The position numbers were made by a program, and so were the translations under genes. Source: CAZAGT01 sp964484515 (GTDB taxonomy: Bacteria > Desulfobacterota > DSM-4660 > Desulfatiglandales > HGW-15). Taken from it: a DNA stretch of 13,232 nt. The stretch covers positions 1-13,232 of the forward strand of contig CAZAGT010000120.1 of the NCBI GenBank assembly GCA_964484515.1, in the 5' to 3' direction. The notes under the pieces are model-generated. The model did not search any database and was not told the DNA's origin. It saw only the letters and a program-made list of their open reading frames with translations. The stretch's first letter is position 1, and every line of letters starts with the position of its first letter. Positions 7,960 through 13,232 of this stretch are shown here, piece after piece.

Positions 7960-8204
7960 GGACAATGCACCTACTTCTGCGTCCATCATGGAAGCACCTC
8001 TGAAGGATGCGTAGGAATCCAAATCGACGCCTCAGCTATCTCTCATACAAAGATAAAGAAACCCGCCAGCGCGAGATATCTGAAGTCAGCAGCTCCCGAC
8101 AACCCAAACTAAGACTATTCAAAATCGACCGTCTGTCAACTGAAAAAAGAGACCCATACGCTGGTAACCGGTCGAAGACCGATACAAAAAAGAGAATTCG
8201 CCAT

Positions 8205-8232
8205 TTGACACCACTGGCCTGTTTGTTACATT
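8205..8232 (+). promoter_or_regulatory. Candidate sigma-70 promoter of gcvT-glyA fusion
   Basis: A consensus -35 TTGACA (8205-8210) and a TACATT -10 (8227-8232) are 16 bases apart. Transcription would start near 8240, for a leader of about 80 bases. A TGATCC/GGATCA inverted repeat (8233-8238 and 8251-8256) straddles the predicted start and could be an operator or a 5' hairpin. Confidence 0.5.
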
Positions 8233-8308
8233 TGATCCTGGCATCCCCTCGGATCAGGCTTCAACGAATCAGCACCAGGGTCACAGTGGGACTGGCTATC
8301 TTGTCGAG

Positions 8309-8321
8309 AAAGGGCTCAACC
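8309..8321 (+). promoter_or_regulatory. Ribosome binding site fixing the gcvT-glyA start
   Basis: AAAGGG (8309-8314) lies seven bases before the ATG at 8322. The frame is open back to an ATG at 8007, but the added 105 residues are basic and unlike GcvT, and they would be translated across the promoter candidate. GcvT homology begins right after 8322. Confidence 0.6.
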
Positions 8322-10985
8322 ATGAATAAACCGAACAAAACCGTGCTCTATGACAGGCACGTTGCGCTGGGAGCGGAGATCATTGAATTCGGTGGCTGGC
8401 AAATGCCGCTTCATTACGGGCAGGGTATCGTGCAGGAGCATCTTGAAACGCGTCGGGGCGCCGGACTCTTCGATGTCTCCCACATGGGGCGTTTTGCCGT
8501 CCAGGGCAAAGAGGCCGTGCCGTTTCTGCAGCATGTGCTGACCAACAATGCGGCGGCCCTGGAGCTCGACGAAGGCCACTACACCATGATTCCCAATAAT
8601 GACGGAGGCGCCATCGATGACGCCTACCTATATCGATTTGTGGAAGACGAGTACTTGCTGGTCGTCAATGCCGCCAATCGCGAAAAAGATTGGCGCCACC
8701 TGACCTCCTTCACTCGACGCTTCGGTCGGGTGAAACTCGTGGATCGCACGACCGATCTTGCGATGTTCAGCCTGCAAGGGCCGATGTCCAAGCAAATTCT
8801 CTCCCAGATTGTCACGTCCGGGGACCTCCCGGAGCCGATTCGAAACGATCTTAGCACGGCAGAGGTCAACGGCGCTAAGGTCCTGATTTCGAGGACCGGA
8901 TATACGGGCGAACCCCTGTGCTTTGAGCTCTTCGTCGAGCGCGATGACGCCCCGATGCTCTGGGATCTGCTGATCGGCGGCAGAATCGCCCAGCCCGTGG
9001 GACTGGGAGCGCGGGATACACTTCGGCTCGAGGCAGGCCTGCCGCTCTACGGTCAAGAACTGGGACCGGATGCGGAGGGCAACGACATTCCCATCTTTGC
9101 CTCCCCGCTGGCCCGTTTCGCCGTCAGCTTCTCTCCCTTGAAGGGTGAGTATGTGGGCAAACAGGCCCTTTTGAAACAGTTTCAGGCCCTTAAGGCCATC
9201 CTCGACCGCAAATACGATCTGGTGGAGGCACTTCCCCGAATGATCATGCCGCTGGCCCTGAAAGAGCGAGGCGTTGCCCGTGCAGGAAATAGGGTGTATC
9301 GCGACAGCAAATGCGTCGGATATGTGACCAGCGGCACTATGGTGCCCTATTGGAAAACGGAGCGCTCCGGGTTTGGGTTTCAAATCTCGAAGGAAAAGGG
9401 AAGGAGGGCAATTTGTCTGGCCTTGATCGATAGCGACCTATGGGAAGGAGACGAGGTCGCCGTCGAAATCCGGGGAAAGATCGTTCAGGGGATCATCGTG
9501 CCTTACCATCTGAGAAGTGAAGCGCCCCCCTTTTCCCACGCCATTCCCTTTGATTGCCTCCATCGAGCCGATGAAATCTGCGCTGCGCGTACCGTTGATG
9601 AAGGGACCGTCCGCTCCGTGGAGACTCTCGTTCGTAGCTCCATCGAGAATACGTTGTGGCGGCAGCAGCGATGCATCAATCTGATTCCATCTGAGCAAAC
9701 CCCCTCCCGTATGGCCAGGATGCTTTCCATCCTCGACCCTGTCGGACGCTACGCCGAGCACAAAGAGCTCAAGGCCTTTAGTGAAGCGGAGGTCTTCTAC
9801 TACCAAGGAACCGATTTCATTGCCGAGGTCGAAGAGCTGCTCGAATGTGAACTTAGGCGATTCCTGGGATGCACCGAAACGGAAACACGGGTCGTATCAG
9901 GGCAAATGGCCAATATGGCCGTCTTCAGTGGAATGGTGGATTATTTGAATCGCGCCGACCGCAAGAGCGAGCAACGTCGCATCCGACGGGTCTTTAACCA
10001 TCATATCATCAAGGGAGGCCATCTCAGTGCCCAACCGATGGGGGCCCTTAGAGATTTTGTCATGCGCGATCCCCGGACGGAGAAGCCCGCGGTCGTCAAT
10101 TTTCCGGTCCTTGAGGAAAACCCCTTCCGGATCGATGTGCCCGCCTGCCGCGAACTCATCGAGACATACCCGCCCGAATTGATCATCTTCGGCAAGAGCA
10201 TGATGCTCCATAGGGAACCGGTTTCAGAAATACGCGCCCTCGTCAGGGAACTCGATGTCGATTGCGTCATTCTGTACGATATGGCTCACGTTCTGGGCTT
10301 GGTCGGCCCCCATTTTCAACAGCCCTTTTCCGAGGGAGCCGACCTTGTAACTGGCTCGACCCATAAGACGTTTTTCGGAACCCAACGGGGCATTATCGCA
10401 TCCGATTACGAACGGGATGATCCTCGCTTTGAGCTCTGGGAGGCTATCGAGCGCAGAACGTTTCCCGGCAGCCTCAGTAACCACCACCTGGGAACGCTCC
10501 TAGGGCTCCTCCTCGCGACCTATGAAATGAATTCGTTCAAAGAGGAGTACCAGAGGCAAGTACTGGCCAACGCCAAGGCCTTTGCGAGGGCCCTCAGCGC
10601 AACCGGTGTGGATGTCGCCGGCGATCCGCAATTCTCTTTCACCGAGACCCATCAGGTGATCGTCCAAGTCGGCTATGGATGTGGTGTTGAGATCGCCCGA
10701 CGCCTTGAGGACAACAACATCATCGTGAACTACCAGGCCGGGCCCTATGACGAAGGGTTCACGGCGGCCGGCGCCCTCCGCATGGGTGTTGCTGAAATGA
10801 CCCGATTCGGGATGCGGGAAGCTCAGTTTGAGGAACTGGCTCAGCTGATCCGCGATGTCATCATCGAACAGCGAAGTGTCAGAGAAGCAGTGCTCGCCCT
10901 GAGAAAGCAATTCCTTGAGATGCAATTTTGTTTCAAAGATGGCGAATTCAATGAACTCGTTAAACAATTACATAAACTCATTTAG
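8322..10985 (+). CDS. Fused aminomethyltransferase (GcvT) - serine hydroxymethyltransferase (SHMT)
   Basis: One 887-residue frame with two complete enzymes. Residues 1-397 are GcvT, which moves the methylene group from aminomethyl-lipoyl H protein to tetrahydrofolate. Visible are FGGWQMPLHY (23-32), FDVSHMG (50-56), GGAIDD (95-100) with the folate-binding Asp, VVNAANREKD (114-123), SLQGP (150-154), RTGYTGE (191-197), GLGARDTLRLEAGLPLYG (227-244) and VGYVTSGTMVP (332-342). After a linker of about 30-40 residues, 440-887 are SHMT, which makes serine from glycine and methylene-folate: LIPSEQ (454-459), RYAE (476-479), FYYQGTDF (492-499), SGQMAN (526-531), GGHLS (565-569), DMAHVLGLV (653-661), STHKTFFG with PLP Lys682, and ALRMG with substrate Arg820. 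The SHMT half looks archaeal-type. It stands before the gcvP gene on the same strand. The fusion would couple the folate product of T to SHMT. Confidence 0.93.
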   Translation: MNKPNKTVLYDRHVALGAEIIEFGGWQMPLHYGQGIVQEHLETRRGAGLFDVSHMGRFAVQGKEAVPFLQHVLTNNAAALELDEGHYTMIPNNDGGAIDDAYLYRFVEDEYLLVVNAANREKDWRHLTSFTRRFGRVKLVDRTTDLAMFSLQGPMSKQILSQIVTSGDLPEPIRNDLSTAEVNGAKVLISRTGYTGEPLCFELFVERDDAPMLWDLLIGGRIAQPVGLGARDTLRLEAGLPLYGQELGPDAEGNDIPIFASPLARFAVSFSPLKGEYVGKQALLKQFQALKAILDRKYDLVEALPRMIMPLALKERGVARAGNRVYRDSKCVGYVTSGTMVPYWKTERSGFGFQISKEKGRRAICLALIDSDLWEGDEVAVEIRGKIVQGIIVPYHLRSEAPPFSHAIPFDCLHRADEICAARTVDEGTVRSVETLVRSSIENTLWRQQRCINLIPSEQTPSRMARMLSILDPVGRYAEHKELKAFSEAEVFYYQGTDFIAEVEELLECELRRFLGCTETETRVVSGQMANMAVFSGMVDYLNRADRKSEQRRIRRVFNHHIIKGGHLSAQPMGALRDFVMRDPRTEKPAVVNFPVLEENPFRIDVPACRELIETYPPELIIFGKSMMLHREPVSEIRALVRELDVDCVILYDMAHVLGLVGPHFQQPFSEGADLVTGSTHKTFFGTQRGIIASDYERDDPRFELWEAIERRTFPGSLSNHHLGTLLGLLLATYEMNSFKEEYQRQVLANAKAFARALSATGVDVAGDPQFSFTETHQVIVQVGYGCGVEIARRLEDNNIIVNYQAGPYDEGFTAAGALRMGVAEMTRFGMREAQFEELAQLIRDVIIEQRSVREAVLALRKQFLEMQFCFKDGEFNELVKQLHKLI

Positions 10986-11194
10986 TATCAATTTAGGTTT
11001 TTGAAACAAGTCAACGGACGGATCGTATGCGCTAACGCGTTTCAAGAATCTAAAATGTTACCTTATTTAGACTTATTTCAAAAGCAGCTCGGATGGATGA
11101 TGTCCCTATGGATGGCGGAGGCCCGTCGGAGATCCGGCTCTTTCCATGGTTACCCATCCTGCGCTGATTGAACCTGTTGCTGGGAAGGAACCTC
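10986..11194 (+). other. Intergenic region and leader before gcvP
   Basis: The 209 bp between the two fused genes hold repeat copy 2 (10998-11061), then a stretch that can fold: GGATGG (11110-11115) faces CCATCC (11154-11159), with a weaker inner GCC/GGC helix. A clear GGGAAGGA ribosome site lies at 11182-11189. The known glycine riboswitch cores are not present. I find no strong promoter or U-tract terminator here. Confidence 0.45.
10998..11061 (+). repeat. Intergenic repeat element, copy 2 (upstream of gcvP)
   Basis: This is the partner of the element at 30-98. The core 11037-11061 matches 24 of 25 positions. TTTTTGAAAC (10998-11007) can pair with GTTTCAAGAA (11039-11048): ten pairs with one U-G, one pair more than in copy 1. 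AACGGAC (11013-11019) again lies in the loop. The DNA dyad seen in copy 1 is spoiled here by the single change (TAAAA for TGAAA), while the RNA stem is kept. The core ends 133 bases before the gcvP start. Confidence 0.7.
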
Positions 11195-13232
11195 ATGGAA
11201 ATCAACACGCCCGAACTTCCCTACGATCCCAGGCAATTCCCGCAGGAGTTGAGCCCCCATTACATCCCCGCCCGCGATGACGAGATCGAGGCGATGCTCA
11301 AGGAATTGGGACATCACGAGCTTCAAGACCTCTATCGCGACCTACCCGGCGATGTCTTAATGGATGATGAACCGCAGATCCCTTCGGTGCTTGGCTATCA
11401 AGAGTTACAGCAGCACCTCTTCGAACTGTCGGCAAAGAACAAGGTGCCTCTCAGTTTCATCGGCGACGGCCTGCCGCAATATGAGATCCCGTCCATCGTG
11501 GAAATCGTCGCGAGGATCCGCGGACTTTCCACGGCCTACACGCCCTATCAACCGGAACGCTCCCAGGGTACCCTGGCAAGCCTCTGGATCTATGCTTCCG
11601 TCCTGTCCATGCTAACCGGCTTCGAAGCCATCAATGCATCGCTCTACGACCGTTCAACATGCCTCTTTGAGGCCCTGAGATGTGCCCGGCGGATCGTGAA
11701 AGGTGCAAATACGGTGATTGTAACCCGAGCGGTTTATCCCGCTGACCTTGACGTCTTGTTTTCGCTGGCGAGATATACCTCCCTACGGATCGTAACCGTT
11801 GATGTCGACGCCACCACCGGCTTGACGGACTATGTCCAATTGGATGAAGCCCTTTCCTCCACTCCAAATGTAGCCGCCGTCGCCTTTCCACAGGTGAATA
11901 GCCTTGGCAATATCGAAGATGTCGATTTGGTGACGGATCTTTGTACACGACAGGGAGTAAAGGCGATCGCCGTTATCGACCCCATGCACCTCGCTACCGG
12001 AGGGTTAAAGCCTCCCGTCGATTTTGGATCGAGGCGTCAGGGCTGCCACATGATCATCGGCGAAGGCCAACACCTGGCGATCGGTCCGAATTTCGGAGGA
12101 CCGGGATTGGGGATCTTTGGGGTGCGCTATAACGATGAAGATAGAACCTCAATCCGCGCTACGCCGGGTCGGTATGTGGGTGCGGCCCACGATGCCAAAG
12201 GGCGAGCGTGCAAAACCGTTGTCCTCGCGGCCCGTGAGCAGTATATCCGCCGTGAGCGGGCGACATCCAACATTTGCTCCAATCAATCCTTCATGGCGAC
12301 CCTCACCGGTGCCGCCCTTTTAGCAAGGGGCGAGGATGGCATGGCGCGAGCATGTGGGCAGGCCCGTCAAAACGCCTCCGAGGCCGCCCGTAGACTGATC
12401 CGATACAAGGGCGTGCGCTTACGTTTCCCGCAAACACCCTTCTTCAACGAGTTCACCCTGAAACTGCCTATCCCGACCCAAGATCTGATCAAGCGAGCGC
12501 GGGTCGAGGGGATCCATCTTGGGGCCGATGTCTCATCCCGGGTGCCGACCGGAGAGCATCTGTTACTTCTCTGTTTCTCTGACATTCATGCTGCTGATGA
12601 TATCCAGCGTCTGGATGCCTTTTTCGAATCCCAATTCCCCAAAGGATCACCGCAGCCAGAACCCCCACCGATCCCAGCGACGCATCGTAGAACGGGACCC
12701 GTGAACCTGCCAAGGTTCTCAACCGCCGAATTGACAACCTACTACAATCGCCTCGGACAGCAGAACATCAGCCCGGACTACACCCTGTATCCCCTGGGCT
12801 CCTGTACCATGAAATACAATCCTCGAATCAACGATTGGGCCGCCGGTCTGCCCGGTTTCACGGAGCTCCATCCAGAGGCCCCCGTAGAAGATGCACAGGG
12901 CTCACTTGCCGTTCTCCATGAAATCCAGGAGGCATTCAAGAAGATCACCGGCCTCGCCGCGGTTACGACGCAACCGGTGGCCGGTGCTCAAGGTGAATTG
13001 GTTTCGATCAAGATGTTTCAGGCCTTTCATGCCGAACGTGGTCAAGGTGCACAAAGGGATGTCATTCTCATTCCCCGCTCCGCCCACGGAACGAATCCTG
13101 CCACCGCCGCAATGGCCGGCTTTGAAACCGAGGCGGTCAAAGGGGGAAACGGTGGGATCTTCCTGATTGAAGCCGGGCCCGATGGGATGATGGATTGGGA
13201 TCAGTTTGAAAGGGCCGTAAAGGACTTCAGCC
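11195..13232 (+). CDS. gcvP: Glycine decarboxylase P protein, GcvPA-GcvPB fused (3' end outside window)
   Basis: An open frame of 679 codons to the window edge without a stop. Residues 1-478 are the GcvPA half: FIGDGLPQYEIPSIV (88-102), TAYTPYQPERSQGTL (113-127), IIGEGQHLAIGPNFGGPGLG (287-306), PGRYVGAAHDA (324-334) and RERATSNICSNQSF (353-366). A Pro-rich linker (about 479-503) leads straight into GcvPB: YPLGSCTMKYNP (532-543), QPVAGAQGEL (593-602) and PRSAHGTNPATAAMAGF (627-643). The PLP lysine of GcvPB and the last roughly 280-300 residues lie beyond the edge. The enzyme decarboxylates glycine and loads aminomethyl onto lipoyl H protein. The start is supported by GGGAAGGA; a stop at 11165 rules out an earlier one. 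The sequence style is that of the two-subunit enzyme, although it is one chain here. In GcvPA the usual GAG-x-YDH block is altered to GDGLPQYEI. Confidence 0.93.
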   Translation, partial: MEINTPELPYDPRQFPQELSPHYIPARDDEIEAMLKELGHHELQDLYRDLPGDVLMDDEPQIPSVLGYQELQQHLFELSAKNKVPLSFIGDGLPQYEIPSIVEIVARIRGLSTAYTPYQPERSQGTLASLWIYASVLSMLTGFEAINASLYDRSTCLFEALRCARRIVKGANTVIVTRAVYPADLDVLFSLARYTSLRIVTVDVDATTGLTDYVQLDEALSSTPNVAAVAFPQVNSLGNIEDVDLVTDLCTRQGVKAIAVIDPMHLATGGLKPPVDFGSRRQGCHMIIGEGQHLAIGPNFGGPGLGIFGVRYNDEDRTSIRATPGRYVGAAHDAKGRACKTVVLAAREQYIRRERATSNICSNQSFMATLTGAALLARGEDGMARACGQARQNASEAARRLIRYKGVRLRFPQTPFFNEFTLKLPIPTQDLIKRARVEGIHLGADVSSRVPTGEHLLLLCFSDIHAADDIQRLDAFFESQFPKGSPQPEPPPIPATHRRTGPVNLPRFSTAELTTYYNRLGQQNISPDYTLYPLGSCTMKYNPRINDWAAGLPGFTELHPEAPVEDAQGSLAVLHEIQEAFKKITGLAAVTTQPVAGAQGELVSIKMFQAFHAERGQGAQRDVILIPRSAHGTNPATAAMAGFETEAVKGGNGGIFLIEAGPDGMMDWDQFERAVKDFS

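Larger units (their letters stand above)
7698..8321. other. 624-bp divergent intergenic region
   Basis: No open frame here resembles a known protein. The minus side holds the strong ribosome site of the inositol-phosphate synthase gene near 7710, but I find no convincing promoter for it. The middle (about 7840-8015) is rich in short inverted repeats, including the nested stem at 7921-7959, a GAGGAG/CTCCTC stem at 7843-7859, and CCTACGC (7934-7940) facing GCGTAGG (8008-8014). The right third is AT-richer and carries a promoter for the gcvT fusion. A small CGGTC-GAA-GACCG hairpin lies at 8169-8181. Confidence 0.5.

Noticed and set aside
7731..8003. 90-codon + strand frame in the divergent region
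   Set aside because: No recognisable domain and no ribosome site; it runs through inverted repeats and has competing frames on the other strand.
8169..8181. CGGTC-GAA-GACCG hairpin followed by A-rich DNA as a terminator
   Set aside because: On the + strand it is followed by A, not T; on the minus strand the T run comes before the stem rather than after it.
8007..8321. Open 105-codon N-terminal extension of the GcvT-SHMT frame
   Set aside because: It is basic and unlike GcvT, overlaps a good promoter candidate and has no ribosome site; the ATG at 8322 fits homology and an AAAGGG site.
11093..11167. 24-codon frame (MDDVPMDGGG...) ahead of gcvP
   Set aside because: No Shine-Dalgarno sequence and no attenuator-type run of Gly or Ser codons; most likely chance.
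10986..11194. Glycine riboswitch before gcvP
   Set aside because: The conserved aptamer cores known for this class are not visible.

Overview
The window reads as chromosomal DNA of a moderately GC-rich bacterium with Shine-Dalgarno-led genes. A desulfovibrio-like rubrerythrin points to an anaerobic or microaerophilic life style. The lineage cannot be fixed from the sequence; a deep-branching Gram-negative group (Desulfobacterota-, NC10- or Acidobacteria-like) is only a guess. I see no tRNA, rRNA, CRISPR array, insertion sequence or phage gene.

Layout. Left edge: a 273-bp non-coding stretch with an unusual repeated element (30-98), then a DUF3500 gene on the + strand (274-1281). It converges on a six-gene minus-strand run. 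Read in transcription order from the right, this run is: inositol-1-phosphate synthase (7697-6570); a secreted, membrane-anchored protein with NEW3-like Ig domains (6410-5187); an ABC ATPase (5186-4431); an ABC-2 permease (4431-3469); a class-III PLP aminotransferase (3413-2079); and rubrerythrin (1913-1338), which seems to have its own promoter. The NEW3 protein, ATPase and permease are packed with no gaps and form one export or surface module. A 624-bp divergent intergenic region (7698-8321) separates this run from the + strand genes on the right.

Right part. Two very large fused genes of glycine and one-carbon metabolism lie in tandem on the + strand. The first (8322-10985, 887 codons) joins aminomethyltransferase (GcvT) to a complete serine hydroxymethyltransferase (SHMT) domain whose motifs look archaeal-type. 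The second (11195 to beyond the window end) joins the two halves of glycine decarboxylase, GcvPA and GcvPB. It has no stop before the edge. Together the two polypeptides carry the P, T and SHMT activities, which with an H protein and dihydrolipoamide dehydrogenase (not in the window) would interconvert two glycines with serine, CO2 and ammonia. The T-SHMT fusion could pass methylene-folate directly between the two active sites.

The most unusual points are the GcvT-SHMT fusion, the archaeal-like character of its SHMT half, and a 25-bp near-identical repeat (24 of 25 positions) that occurs upstream of both the DUF3500 gene and the gcvP gene. In both copies it sits in the same potential stem-loop.
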